DNA of 64,000 bases from Symsagittifera roscoffensis (GCF_963678635.1 NC_087070.1:31163704-31227703), one strand, 5' to 3'; positions 23,520 through 37,000 are shown, counted from the stretch's first letter. Translations and numbers: made by a program. The notes: generated by a model from the sequence alone, not told the origin.

Positions 23520-23887
23520 GGTGATAAACTTAGTAAATAAATTCAGAGACAGAGATGTCTAGTTCAAATGATTCATTTGAAACCAGGAGCAGTTGAAAGT
23601 ATCCAACGAGGCAAATCAAGTTGAAGAAAATCCACCGAGCCTGCGATTCCAAGATCAGACTCCGTTACCAAAAGCGAGTTCCAGTTCGAAAAGGTCAGGT
23701 GCTGTCCTAAGTATAATCAATGAAAATGAAAGTAAGAAGTCGAGCACTAACATCGAAGAGGCAGTTGAAAAGCTATTAACAAAGCGCTCCCTAAAATCAT
23801 GGAAAAACTGAAATTTGACTTATAGAACACCTTACAAGCAGTTATAGCAATACGAGTCGAATATGAAAACCTCAAAAAAAAATTAGA

Positions 23888-25222
23888 CTAGCGTTTAACG
23901 CACCTTCGGTGCTTCGAAATTTTTCGACAGCTCATGAAAAACCGCATATAATGGAAACAACATCTGCAAACTTTTAGTGTACTCAGACTGCAGCCAATTA
24001 CAGGGTTGGTAATTTCAAACTTTTAAACTTTTTTAATTCCCATTTTAAAAGCGTCGTCAGGAAAACTTAATGGGCCTCTGGAGAAATTTGGAGGCCAGAT
24101 TTGCAATTACTGAGATTCCCTGAGAGCACCCTACTATTGGGTTAGGAATCTTAGATTTTGTTAATTTTTTTTAAACCTGTTTCCCGAAAAAAAAATAGAA
24201 AAAAAAACTTCTTATGTCGGAAACTAAAAGGATTGTGCATTCAAATTATGAAGCAAGATTTGAGACGCCTGGGTGTACGCTGACAATAAGGTTGTATTTT
24301 CATCAAGTTACTAGTTTCAAATTGTTTGAATTTCTTTGTAGATAAGTTCTTTGAAAAATTTTGAAAAAATCAAAAAAGGTCACATCTCGGAAACTAAAAG
24401 CATTTGAGCAGTCGCTCGCGTTTAGCAGTCGCATGTGGCAAGATTTGCAACTCTTTAGAGTACCCTGACAATACCGAACTATAGCGTTGGAAATTCAGAT
24501 CACCAAAAACGTCATATCTCGAAAACTACAAAGAATTGAGAAGTCATAGTCGGAGGCAAGATTCTCAATCTTCGAGATTACTCTGACAGCACCCAACTAC
24601 AAGATTGGGAATTTCAAATTTTGAGAAAAAATTAATTTAAATTTTCTGAAAACTTTTGAAAAAATAACAATAAAAAACGTCATATCTCGAAAACTACAAG
24701 GATTTGAGCAGTCATATTTGGAGGCGAGATTCGCAATCCTTGAGAGAACTCTGACAGCGCCCAACTACAGGGTTGGGAATTTAAATTTTTGTACTTTATT
24801 GTTATTTGAAATTTCTGAAAATTTTTGAAAAAATCTCAAAAATCGTCTTATCTCGTTAACTAAAATGATTCGGGCATTCAAAATTGGAGGCCAAATTTGC
24901 AACCCCTAATTCGATATTGGGCTGCTTAATTTAAACTCGGTAAAATAACCACTAAAATCAAATTGGAAAATCGAAAAAAATTCTTAACCATTGCAATACA
25001 CGATATAGCTTAAACATGCAAAAATAATACGTTGAAAAAGCTTAAACATGGCGAGATAGTGAAGCCCGCATTTAAATATATAAAGATTCGGTAAAATAAC
25101 CACTAAAATAAAATTGGAAACTCGAAAAAAAATCTTAAGCATTGCAATATACGATATAGCTTAAACATGCAAAAAATAATACGTTGAAAAAGCTTAAACA
25201 TGGCGAGATAGTGAAGCCCGCA
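23888..25222 (+). repeat. Satellite-bearing element, copy 1
   Basis: Head CTAGCGTTTAACGC, then GCTTCGAAATTTTTCGACAG and CATGAAAAACCGCATATAAT. Then about five diverged units of roughly 165 bp with the core CATATCTCGAAAACTACAA. The tail (TAAAATAACCACTAAAAT, AATATACGATATAGCTTAAA, GGCGAGATAGTGAAGCCCGC) is present twice in tandem (about 24935-25082 and 25086-25222). It interrupts the LINE first open frame. Confidence 0.7.
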
Positions 25223-26939
25223 TTTAAATATATAATAGATAATAGATATGAAAAGCAGCAAGCTAAGCTAAAGACACTTTACGAACATTATGCGAGGTAG
25301 AGCAACTTGAAATGCAGAAGGGTTTATAGAACTTGAAATATAGAAGGGACAACTTTTGGACATAAGTAAAGCAACCAGCAATAACACAAGTTGACCAGAA
25401 AAACCCGAGGATACTATTCAGAAGAGCGTATCGATTTATAAACAAATTAACGCAAAGGTCGAGGAAAATGACATTTTAATTGCCCATCGTCTGCCAACAT
25501 ATAATGTATCGATCAGACCAATCAATTTGAAATTCTCCAGACGCATTGATAAAGTTGAAAACAAGAGAAAGAAGCGTATCTTGCGAGAAAAACAAAACAT
25601 CAAAGTATTCCAAGATATCAGCAGAGGAAGGGTGAAATTTTTAAAGTAAATGAAAACTGAAAAACGAATTGGCTCAACCTGGACTAGAGAGGGTGCAATT
25701 TTCGCCTTGTTTCAACCGATGACCAAATCTATAAAACTCAAAATATATTCAACGAGGCTTCAAACATCAACTACAATATGAATGATATCATGAGTTGTTT
25801 TCGCGACTAACGTTGAAAACCCATCAACTTCGGTAAAATCTCCCATCGAAAAAGGCAGAAAAAATTATTTATTTTACAGTTATGAATATGTCATAAAAAA
25901 TTTTCTGTTCTGCACCTTAAAATACTATCTTTAAAACATCACTTTGAATAATTGGAAGCACGTTTTCTTAGTCTTGAGTCAGATATAATGTTTTAATGAA
26001 ACATGGCTAAATGAAAAAGACGATTCAACTTATCTGATAAACCGTTACAATCAACATGTTTTGCAAAATCGAAAGGGCATCAGGAGAAGGAGGAGTGATG
26101 ATCCAATTACATGAAAACTGCAATATGCTAAAGCAGCGCGCTATCTCATTTGAAGAGGCACTTTTCATGGAGGTCGAAAAAGGCAATTTTAAGCTTAAAA
26201 TTGCGGTAATATATCACCTAGAACAAATAAGTTTCTTTTCACGGCGCAACTCGATGAGTTTCTTGACTTAAATACTGCATCCACTGAACCATTTACTGTA
26301 CGCGGAGATTTAAATAAAAATACACCTCAAGACAACCAACTCAAAAAGAATTATCTTAACGCTATAATGTCTAATGGTTTCGAATGTTTTGGATCAGAGC
26401 CAAAACGTGAAACATTAACATCATCAAAATGTGTCAATCATTTCCTATACCAGCATATAAGTAGTCCCAGTGCAGTAGTTTTGAAACACGAAACACTCTC
26501 AGATCATTATTCAATGATAATAGAATGGCCAATAAAGAATATCAAAAAAGACTCTTCATATACAAGTTCTAACAAGTTGGCTCCTCCTAAAAGAATCTTC
26601 ATCCCAAAATAATAATCAGCTGCCCTGGTTAAATAATGGATTGAAAAATCACAGAAGCAAGCAAAATGTACCCATAGAAAATGAAACAAAGCCCAACAAT
26701 AACATGTTATTGATTAGTTTCAAAAACTCAAGGGAAAAATTCGAGCTCGCGATAAAAAAAAACGAAGAAAACTTATGTAAGGAATAAAATTAAAAACTGT
26801 ATTGGAGACTCAAGTCAAATAAATAAATTACTTAATAATATAAATGGTAAAAATCCATCACGAATGCAAGTACCAGTTTTAGACTCATGAATGCAAGTCA
26901 AAGAAAAACCCTCAAATAAAGATATTAATTAATATCACA

Positions 26940-27243
26940 GAGGAGCTATCAGTAGGCCTTAACAGTCCTGTCGAGGATAGTCCATTTGTATTATCTCCCC
27001 ACATTCCAGACAGTGTTATTTTGCTGAGCGAAGCTGTTTTTTGCGGCTCAAGGCCGTTTTTTTTGCGTCTAGAACTTTTACGTGGTACCACTATTGCAGC
27101 CAAATTTGGTCAGGTTGTGGTAGACCTGAAGCTGGAGGTCAAGTGAGAGCTTGTCCTCACACACTATCATTGCCATGGCATGGGATCGAATACACAATCT
27201 GACGAATTCAAAGTGAACGCCTTACCACTGTGCTAAGTGCCTC
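26940..27243 (-). repeat. tRNA-derived SINE inserted in the LINE
   Basis: Read on the minus strand, it begins GGAGGCACTTAGCACAGTGG (A-box region) and has GTATTCGATCCCATGCC (B-box region) about 40 bp on. A body of about 220 bp with a LINE-unrelated sequence follows. It separates the LINE's endonuclease-side and RT-side remnants. Confidence 0.6.
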
Positions 27244-27935
27244 CAATATTGGTGATAAATTCCATGATTTCTTTCTGAACATTGGAGAAAAACTAAAACA
27301 AGGTTTACCTACCCTTTCTCCGCCGAGCTTACCCAAAGTAAATCATTCCATGTTTCTGTATAGGGTAATCAAAGCTGATATTTTTTTAACTCGCAGCTTG
27401 ATGACAAATCAACATCGGGGGTTGACGACATCAGTAATAAAATAGTTAAATCTTCAAAAAATTTAGTTGCACTTATCTTAGCCTATCTTATTAATATCTA
27501 ATTTTCAAAGAAAAAATTTCTAACCGAACTTTCAAAAGCAAAAACCATTACCATTCACAGAGAAAAGTCTAGTCAAGATGAAAACAATTACAGGTCAATT
27601 TCTTTTTTTAATTTTCTGGAGCAAAAATTACGAACGAATAATGTATTATAGAGTTTATTGTTTCCGTGAAAATTCCTTATTGCTATACAATCAACAGTTT
27701 GGCTGGTGAAAAAAACTTCGCGCGATAGATGCTGTAGCTGAATTAACTAGGCAATTAAGCGTAAATGACTCTCGATATGAAATATATACTTTTTCAGGAT
27801 CTTAAGAAAGCTTTTGATACCCTTGGTCATAAATTACTTCTGATTAAACTGGAAGCCAATGGTATCCGAGGAAATTGTGTAGAGTGGTTTGAATCTCATT
27901 TAAATGGCCGGATTCAACGCGTTCTTAATTGAAAA

Positions 27936-29740
27936 AAAAATTTGTGGTGTAGTTTAGGATATATGGCCATTTTTCGATTTTTCACAAAAACACATGAAAG
28001 AATTTTTCAAAAAACAAAAAAGTCTATCCCCTTTTCAACTAAGTCTTTAAAAGGAAGACAAGCGTGCACCATTTTAGCAAAAGATGTTTTACAAGAAATA
28101 AGAAAGAGCATTCAAGGAACAAAAATGAGCGAACAGAGGAAAAGAAAAAATTAGAATATTGTGATTTTTACCTGCATTATTTTGATACCTGATCGGCAGC
28201 ATGTTCTTCCATTGCAAAAATTTGTCAATGTAAATCATTTATTTTTCTGCAACTAAACACTCTTTTTTTACAATTTGGAAATTTGTGTGAAATCAATTTC
28301 GTAAAAATAAAAAAATATATAGTTTTTATTATGATTTCTATAAAATTTTAATCATTCAATAAGGTAGAGGTTAGAGGACCTGACGGTCCCCTTGTCTACC
28401 TCTCGGAGTCTCATTAGTTGATTTAGTATAACATCTAAGCTAAATTGATCTTACAAAAATATGAGAAATTGATTCTAATATTCATAATAATTCCCAGGAA
28501 ATGTTTTCTTTCTTTGAGATTTTCACTTTCTTTCCAAAGTTTGGTTGGCATGCTTTAATCTGAATTTCATTTTCGCCATTCATCGCCTATTATCAATGTT
28601 AAACTAAACATGAAGCTTGAAATATCTGACTGTTAATGAATCAAACACCCCTTCGAATTTACAATAAAAGAAGATACACGAGTATCAGATTTGCCAGAGT
28701 CATGCATCGATCTTTGCATAGATCCCGCATATTAGAGATACAAAAACAAGAGCACCAGATTTTCAGGGATGATTATTCTATTTTTATCAAGCGTCCTCAC
28801 TTAAGGGACGTGAATTTTCAAAGAAAAACTTTTAGGGAAAGTAAAATCGTGAAAGACGAAACCGAAAATTTTTTACTAGTATTTTAAAAATACCTCAAAA
28901 CCAACAATTTGTTATTTTGCTCTATTGCAGTCGATGCTTTAAACATTTTGTTCAGCAAAACTCTTAAAACAGCAAGAGCGGCAACACAGAAAAAAAATGG
29001 GCGAAAAAACTGTTGTGAAAAAAATGCTCAGGTTGCATAACCAATTTTGCCCAAATTGATTGATAAATTTAATCATTAAGTATCTGTATCGCAAATTAAA
29101 AAGGAATCAACCATTGCTTGTTTATCGAATAACTATTCTTCTAACTTTTCACGCAGATAGAAATGTTACCATAACTACTAGAATGAGTAACATTACTATC
29201 TGTGAGAAAAATTAGAAGAATAATTATTGTCTCAACATATGTTTCTATTCTTTCGTTGAAACAAGATATTTTTCAACGTCAACTGGCTGAAGCCAAAATT
29301 TTTCCCGCGCATAAAGAAGGCAGAAAATAGTTGAATCAAAAATCGACCACTTTTTGCTTATTTGGAAAATTGTTTTAACACAGTTTTGTAGGTACTTGCA
29401 TAAATATAACTGCTTAGATCGAAACTTTCTATCAGTGTCGGAAAAAAGTAGAATTTATCCGTTTTTCAGCCTTAATTACACGGAGGCAAGTGGATCGGAA
29501 AAAGAAAAAGTATATATTTTTTTCACATCATTTTAACTAACTCTTGAAAACTAATTAAAGAGTTAAATGCGCTCCCACTACCTAAAAAGGAAAAAGGAGA
29601 ACATTGCCAAATAGCAATTGGAAAAGAGTAATGAACGCAAGGAAACAGAACTGACTTGTTTTTAATAGTTTCAACATTCGAATAAAACTTGTGCAAATGT
29701 GTATGAATGCACTTCTAAAGTTGTTTACACTTAAAAGCAA
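27936..29740. other. Intergenic, A/T-rich, no gene seen
   Basis: Contains short open frames without recognisable domains and one imperfect hairpin (28363-28403, AGGTAGA...TCTACCT). A near-inverted pair lies at about 29120-29225 (ATTCTTCTAACTTTTC and its complement). No gene called. Confidence 0.4.
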
Positions 29741-30137
29741 CGATAGCCGGTTAGTGTGCAATTAGCACAGAATATTCCGACCAGTCTATAAAAAAAAATT
29801 CGGTTTAAAAAGTTTTTTTTCCAAATTAGTGCAATTTTTCTGCTTGCTGTGATAAAAGAAACTGAGCTAAATTAATAATTTAGGCATATTCGACAATCAT
29901 AGTTAAGTAGTCAAATTGGCCAAAAATTTTTGTAGAAAAATGACAAAAAATAAAAAAAAAATAATGAAGTTTTTTTTTTCAAAATGGAGATAAAAACTCC
30001 AAAAACGAGTTTCACTTGCTTAAAAGTCCCATGAGTATTTGTAGTAGTTGATTTTGCGTGGATAGCAAGAGGAAAAAAACTAAAAAAACCCAAATTCAAA
30101 GTTGCTATCCATTTTCAATTGTCGGAACAATTACGGA
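29741..30137 (+). mobile_element. Family A element, uninterrupted copy
   Basis: Head GATAGCCGGTTAGTGTGC, then ATATTCCGACCAG; end TTTTCAATTGTCGGAACAA. About 400 bp, no coding capacity. Serves as the reference for the interrupted copy at 3598-6925. Confidence 0.65.
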
Positions 30138-30224
30138 GTATTTGGAAAAAAATTATGAAAAAATTAATGAACTATAATTTAGTTTTAGTTACACTTAGAA
30201 TACTTTAGTCGGAGCCGGCTATCT

Positions 30225-30530
30225 TTCGGGTCAGGGGTGGATCTAGTATTTTCTCGAGGAGAAGGGGTGGATTTTTTGTTATATTTTTTTCTTTAACTCG
30301 AATAAATTGTCTTTCTGAGCGCTCCCAGAATACTATAAAGACCCAATTTTGACCCAAAAAATTGCATTTTTTTGGTCGCGCGCTCGCCTTTAGAAAAATT
30401 TTAGAGTTGGTCGGCCAAACATGGAAGTCAGAAAATAATACCAAACGGGAAACCTTTGGTTGCTGAGGGGGGGCGAATCCCTGGCCCGAGGGAGAAAGGG
30501 GGACCTCCCACGAAATCCGCCCCTGCTTCT
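30225..30530 (-). repeat. Family E interspersed repeat, inverted copy
   Basis: Contains GGGGTGGATCTAGTATTTTC and TGGTCGCGCGCTCGCC-type blocks that match 19990-20270 in reverse complement. It lies about 90 bp below the AGGF1-like stop, so may fall in its 3' UTR. The long minus open frame here is repeat-derived. Confidence 0.5.
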
Positions 30531-30621
30531 GATAGATTGGGCCAAAACCAGATATTGATTTAAAATTTAATTTATCAGCTGACAATAAACTGAACTTCCG
30601 AGATTAAAAATAGCACCTTTT

Positions 30622-31023
30622 TCAATTTTTCTCGAGCTCTGCAAAGCGTTTGAGGGCCTTTCCCCACTGTTTGTGATACTTGCTTGCCTTTTCTTGGTCA
30701 TCGAGAGAAAATTTAACAGACGCAGATGATAAACCAGCTCTGGGTTCCCTCAATTGCACTTTAATTGGTTCACTGATGCCTTTTCCCTCTTTTCCCAGCC
30801 CTTTTCCCTCCTTGTAACCCATACTTTTCAGGAGTTTAAAACCAACATTGTTACTATCCAGTGGCTTGTCTGTGCTGGATGGATGCTGGGCACAGATCTC
30901 GTCTAGAGTCATTGAGTAGTTTTTTGTTTCTTTGCTGTAGCCGATGCTGGGTTCGGAGCCGACTACCTGACGACGAGTCTCGGCTCTGTCTTCGTAGCCC
31001 ACTGGAAGTTTCCGCCTCCCAGT
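30622..31023 (-). CDS. AGGF1: AGGF1 last exon (G-patch)
   Basis: Acceptor CTAATTCTAG, phase 0, TGRRKLPVGYEDRAETRR, then the G-patch and a Lys-rich end (KALKRFAELEKN) before TGA. Confidence 0.95.
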   Translation of the reverse strand, partial: TGRRKLPVGYEDRAETRRQVVGSEPSIGYSKETKNYSMTLDEICAQHPSSTDKPLDSNNVGFKLLKSMGYKEGKGLGKEGKGISEPIKVQLREPRAGLSSASVKFSLDDQEKASKYHKQWGKALKRFAELEKN

Positions 31024-34000
31024 CTAGAATTAGAACAATGGCACAAAACAGAAGATAAATAAATCATGCTAAGCCTTGCCTAGCCGAAAACTTTTGTTTC
31101 TAAAAGTTTCTGGCCAAACTTTCAAAAAACTTTTGCTACTCGATATTGATATTGAGATGATCAAAAGTTGACTTCTTAAAAACAATTTTAGAATGATATT
31201 GAAATCTCTAGGTATCGTGCTTGCAACTACTAGACATGCATTCGCATATTTGATAATCACAAAATCATAAGATCCGAAAACTCACATTCAACCCTAGCGA
31301 TTCTTTAATCAAATGGGTTGTCCGTCTGCGCTGTGTTTCGATTCCTACACTCTCTCCGTTCATATTCACAGCACCATTAGTTTCCGAATTTGTGGTTTCG
31401 AGTCTTTTCTTTTTCGCAAAGAAAGCTTCTACCAAAGCTGGTTCACATCCATCACAAGTTACATTGTACCCGCAATGTATATGCACAGCTAGTTTCAAAG
31501 AGCCCAATTCCAAGTTGACCCCATGGGTTAATTTGGTCCAAAATGGCTCCAATTTTTTCCCGTTCAGAACAGCTCGACACTTTTCATTCACGGTTCTTAT
31601 GGTCCACACATTATCATCCTTATCCGGTCGCAATTTGCAATGGAATTGCTCGACGCTATCTACGCAATATGAGGGCAAGTAAATGTTGCATCGCTTGTTT
31701 TTTCCTATTAAAATATCACTTTCGTTTGAAGTTGGAGATGCAAAGAAAAGAGTTCCCAGATTGAGACTTTGTGAGTCCAACACAACAAGTCTGATGCTGC
31801 TGGTTTCCAACGTAAATTCTAAAGTACATTAACTTCATCAAAAACAGTTCGACTCTACCATATATCTGTTGAAAAGAGACAAACTTTATGTTCCCCAATT
31901 AAATTGTTAGCCTTCTTATAGGTGGATTGTATACTACGTTTTAAAAACTCTTTTTCCGCAACACATTGGGATAAATAAAGCTACACATTTTACAAATGAC
32001 AAAAGCGTAGCATTGGAAGCTACCAAATTGAAATTGAGATGGAAAAAAAAGTCAAAAAAACTTGAAAAATCAACAGTTTCAGAAAAACATTTGAGAAACA
32101 CAATCACTAGCATGAAACGAGCTTTTAGTAATTTCCGAGCGTTCACTAAACCGACAACTTTTATACTACAACCGACCTGATTTAAACAATAAAGATTCTT
32201 TTTCCCTTAAAGCGATGCTAAATAAATTAATTAAACAGACAAAACTTAAACCGAAATCTTTTAGGCCGAATAAACTTTCTAATCGAAAAAAAAAGAACGA
32301 AAAGCACACCAGTCCAGTAAGGGTTAGTAAATTTACAAACTACAGGAGCTAATCAACGACACTTGAGACTACAAAAAAACTACCTGCGCAAAAAAAAAGA
32401 TATTGCGGTGTGGCAACTAAGCCAAAAAACAAAAGCAGACAAAAAATTTAGGCCGACTAATCATATTTTCCCGGAAAAAAAATTCAATTTCAGACACTGA
32501 AAAAAAAACAAGGTCGGTCAGGGAGTCAACTCAACCCTAGAACATAGCGTCCTCCAGCCCAAGCAGGATGTGGTGGCCTTGGGGGTGCTTAGGTTCGATA
32601 AGAAAAGCAGCATCAATTTCTTACGAATTTTTAAGAAAAGTAGTTTACGGGAAAACACTTTAGTCCCCGATTACCAGACACTTGCTCTTGCTAGTGTAAT
32701 GAGAGGGAAAGGATTTAAGTTGTATTCAGGCGACACTATCATTAAACAACTCCTAGACATTTGTGATGAGATCAGCACGTAATAACAAAAATTCGCTTCT
32801 AACTCCAATTCTCGAAATGAAGACACAGAAACCTCAATTTTCAAATAATAGGTCTCGAAGATCATTGCTATAAAATTACCACTTGTATGATGAGATCCGT
32901 TTTGAGATTCAACCCGTTCGCCTGTTTCCAGCACTTCGTAATGACTGTTTGAATCTGGGTCGTATTTGAAGTAGCGGCGAGATATGGGCTCGAAAAACAT
33001 CCCCGAAACCTGGAATAAACTCATATCGACAAATATAATATAAGGACTTGTGCACTACACAATATATTTAAAAACATATTTTATGCTGTTAACGCAGAGG
33101 CGATGCTGCACTTCGCAAAAAGGGTAAGAAACTTTAAGAAGTAGTTTTAAACGGGTGAAAAAAGAGAGAAAAGAAAACTAAAAGCTAATCAGTTTTGAAA
33201 AATAAATGCCTGCCCTCAACGGAAATTGAAATTCATTCCTCGAACATTGAAGTTTTCTAGTTGACATTATTACTCAATTTTGTCACTGACGCTTATAGAA
33301 AGCTGCAAAATACACAAAAACACCATTTTAGCATGTAGTAAATTGGACTGCAATAAACTGAAGGCAACAACCCACCTTTGCATGTAATAAATTGGAAAAT
33401 ATCATGCAAAATTGAGTATAATTTGTGCCTATCAAATTTTAACGAAGTAAACTGAGCTCGAAATTTTCCGAAAAGGAGTTTTTTTTATTCTACAGTTGTG
33501 AGAAACAAGTAGCTTTCTTCCCTTCATTTGATGAATCAACACAAAACCGAAGCTGCACTTTGCAAAGACAAGCGAAAAAACGCCAAAAAGTAGCTTAACT
33601 GGGGTCAAAAGAAAAAAGTAATGAGTTTAAAAACAAGTCCTCCAGGGCAATTGCACCTGTACTCGAACATTCATGTTCTTCAGTTGCTGCCCTGCACAAT
33701 TGTACTGTTGTATGAAATAAATAGCTTTCTCTGAACCAACCACTGTATAACTAAATTTGAAATTAAATGCTATTGAATTGCCAATTCAGCCGCCTACTTT
33801 AAAAATGTCACCAAAAAGCACTTAGGTTGAAAACAAATTAAAGCAGCCTTGTAACATCTTACTAAGCTCCGACTGTTTACCTGAGAATTCTATTCCCTTC
33901 TTGTTTAATTGAGAATTCAAACAATTTCCCTTCCCTTCTTGTTTTCCCTTCCCTTCTTGTTTAATTCCCTTCCCTTCTCTAAATTCGGAAACGTGAAAAA

Positions 34001-37000
34001 TGTTTTAATAACTTTCAGGGCAGCTTACATCATTCTGGAAGACAAAGGTTTTTTTTCACACGCAGTATAACCTGTCAGTAAACTAAAATTCTCAAAACAG
34101 CAATCTCTTTTTTCAACACAGGCGATGAAAACTTTCACAGTTGTTACACAGAGGCGAACTTGCGCTTCACAAACACTTCCGAGAACACGACCAAAAAGCA
34201 GCTCTATCAAGAGACACAAGGAAAAGTAAAAACAAGCCTAAGAACAAGCAATTCGAAAAATTTGAGATATATTGAGTTAGAAAGTTTCTGAAATCAAACT
34301 TTACTATTGTTATGTTATTTGAAACAAATAGCTTTCTTCGGTTCACTTGATGAATTAAAAATGCATTAACTGTGTAAACTTATAACTATTCGAATGTCAA
34401 AGCACATGTTATCAATAAGCTGTAAAGGTGCAACTAATTGTGTTTCATTTTGTATTTCCAATTCGATGCAGCAAAAATTGTTATTTTAAGTCGCAACAAT
34501 ATTTGCGACTTCGGTTGGAAAAAAAGAAAGTTCATACTAAAACACTTTGCTTCACAAGTGTCATGAAATGCTGCAAACAAAATCAAACAAGGAGTTGACT
34601 ATTAATACAAACCTGGCTTACAAATATTAAACAAAAACTGAAGCACACTAAACTGAAGAAAAAAATGAAAATTTCGCGGGCTGAATTCATTCAAATCATT
34701 CGATAAAAAATTGATACTTTTTCCCAACAACCTAAGCGAAACATAGCAAACAGAAAATTGGAAAAGAAACAATGACTATTAATGACACCACTTTAGGGGT
34801 GTCACATAAACTGAAATTAAAAAATCAAAAGTCAAACCGCGAAAAAAAAACAAATTTGAGCATGAAAAAACTTGACTTCTACTGAAAAAACATCATCGCG
34901 ACCTTTATATGAGTCTGAATTACGTTAATCGATTCTTAACAGGAGCAAATTTCGTGCCTTAGTTCAACTTTGAATGATTTGATTTGCCACTCACTCACTC
35001 TTTAATAAGACGAAATATATCGAGCGTTAATTATCCCAATTTTAACATCAGTATTTCTCAGTCTGTATAAATATTTCAAAAATAGCTACTCAAAACTTCG
35101 AAATTTGTCTGGATAAAACACATGAGCCTAAGAATTACGCGACTTGTTTCAAAAGTCGGAACAATAAGCCACAAGTTTGTTTTATATATAATAGACCAAA
35201 AAAGCTTACCGGGTTGAAGAAATATCCTGAATTTGTGTCGTAGACGTATTTAGAAGGAGAAGTTTTTACCACTTCCGCCTTTTCGTCTTCGTGTTTTGGC
35301 TCATGATCATTAGCAGTCATTTCACGTGTTAAAATATCGGTCATCACGCTGTCAACAGCTTCTTTGGACTCTTCATTCTTATCATTTACCTTGCTCGGCT
35401 GATATTGCGAAGTCCTCGGATTGAACATAAGATATTGTTTTGCAATTGGGTCGAAGAAAAGACATGAATCCTATGCCACAAACAACTTAAAAAAAACCAC
35501 ATTTTGACCCGGAGCTCCCCTCCTCGACCCTAATTCCCTAGGAGTGCGGTCTGTATTTAGACAACCGCGTATTCAGACACTGTATTAACCAATCAGAATC
35601 GAGACAAGGAAGAAATGAAAATCATTTCTTCCTTGTCTCGATTCTGATTGGTTTATACGGAGTCTAAATACGCGGTTGTCTAAATACTGTTATATACCCC
35701 CACCCCCCGAAATCCGCTGGTGCTTTGATCATTTAAATAATAGTGATTTACTGAAATCAATAGTGAAAGCAAAACAAAACTTTTAATTAAGCAACTTTGA
35801 TGAACGAAAAAAAAAATCGCTACAATTTTTTAGTAAAACAATGTTGCGCTAGCAGTTGCGCTTAACATGATGGATGAATTATAATTATAAACTTGAAATT
35901 AATCGTATCTTTCTTCAAAAAAAAGGTTCACACTCTTAAGCCGAAAGTGCAGAAGTCGAAAAATTAATTGACGAAAACTTTTCAAGAAATCATGGAAATA
36001 TTTCGACTTTAAAATTAGAAATAGAACTGACATCGTGGAAGTAGTATCCAGTCTTGTAGTGGTAGTACATGTCCAGGGACTGTACATAGTTGAAATCCAG
36101 GGGCGAGGATGACACCTCTGCCACCATTTGTCTCACATCTAACTCCGCCTTATCATCACTCCCGTCGCAGTTCTGCTGACACTAAAACAAACAGAGTTAA
36201 GCCAGTTCATGCTTACAATTAATATCGTCTTTTTAGACTGTTTTTAATTTTGACGTGTATTTTTCAGCGCGCACTTTCCCTCACAGCTGGAGTATATTAA
36301 GCATAGCACCATAAAAAAAATTGATTGATTGATTGATTGATCAAAAATATACATTGTAAAAAAGACAGTAAAAAAGACCTATATTGTAAAAAATACCCAT
36401 TTGCGATACAACACAAATATGAAACGAAACTTTAATCGAAAAAAAACGAAAAACGTTGAAACTAAAATTAATGAAACCAAAACTTTTGTATGTCTCGATA
36501 AAAAAACTAGAGGCCCAGCTAAAACTGGAAGTAAATGTATGATTTCTCAGAATTTGCTATACTGATGCGGGACGAAATGCGTTATTTCAAAAACTGAACT
36601 TTGCCGAAAACCTCAGTTGTTTTTCTACTAAAATAGGTGAGAAGAGTGCAAATTTTTGAGATATTGGAGTTTTCTCAAAGACACAACATTTCTATTACAA
36701 AAACATAAAGAGTCGCTGCTTATGTAAGAAAAATTCTGGCAACCGGTTCTTTCGATTGAATTGTTTACAAAAAAGTTTCTAAAACTTGGTCGTAAATTCA
36801 AAAACGTTCCGAAAGCTATAGTTTTTTTCTGCAAAAATAAGGTCGTGGCGGGTAAAGCAGAAAACATTCCCAAAATCGAACTACTCGATTGCACGCTAAC
36901 CTGAAAATTAGTACGGTTGTTTTCGAGTAAAGTCAAAAAGTTCCCAAAAAGGGTCGGAGTTTCAAAATTTTGACTTGCTTGTAGACCAAAACTTTTTTCT

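Larger units (their letters stand above)
23520..27935 (+). mobile_element. Non-LTR retrotransposon (LINE), broken and interrupted
   Basis: A first open frame starts at 23553 (MSSSNDSFETRSS) with a coiled-coil-like end (VEYENLKKK), is cut by the satellite element at 23888-25222, and resumes with a C-terminal stretch containing NDILIAHRLPTYNV near 25470. A second frame has an endonuclease-like part at 26020-26540 (FTVRGDLN, FECFGS, CVNHFLYQHI, LKHETLSDHYSMII) and a reverse transcriptase part near 27790-27930 with DLKKAFDT and LEANGIRG. The RT then stops abruptly at about 27935. Frame changes and stops occur in both frames (for example after 23596, 25650 and 26090), so it is inactive. Resemblance is to Jockey/CR1-like LINEs; the exact clade is uncertain. 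Confidence 0.65.

Noticed and set aside
30205-30585. 126-codon minus open frame downstream of AGGF1
   Set aside because: It translates the family E repeat, which is also present inverted at 19990-20270.
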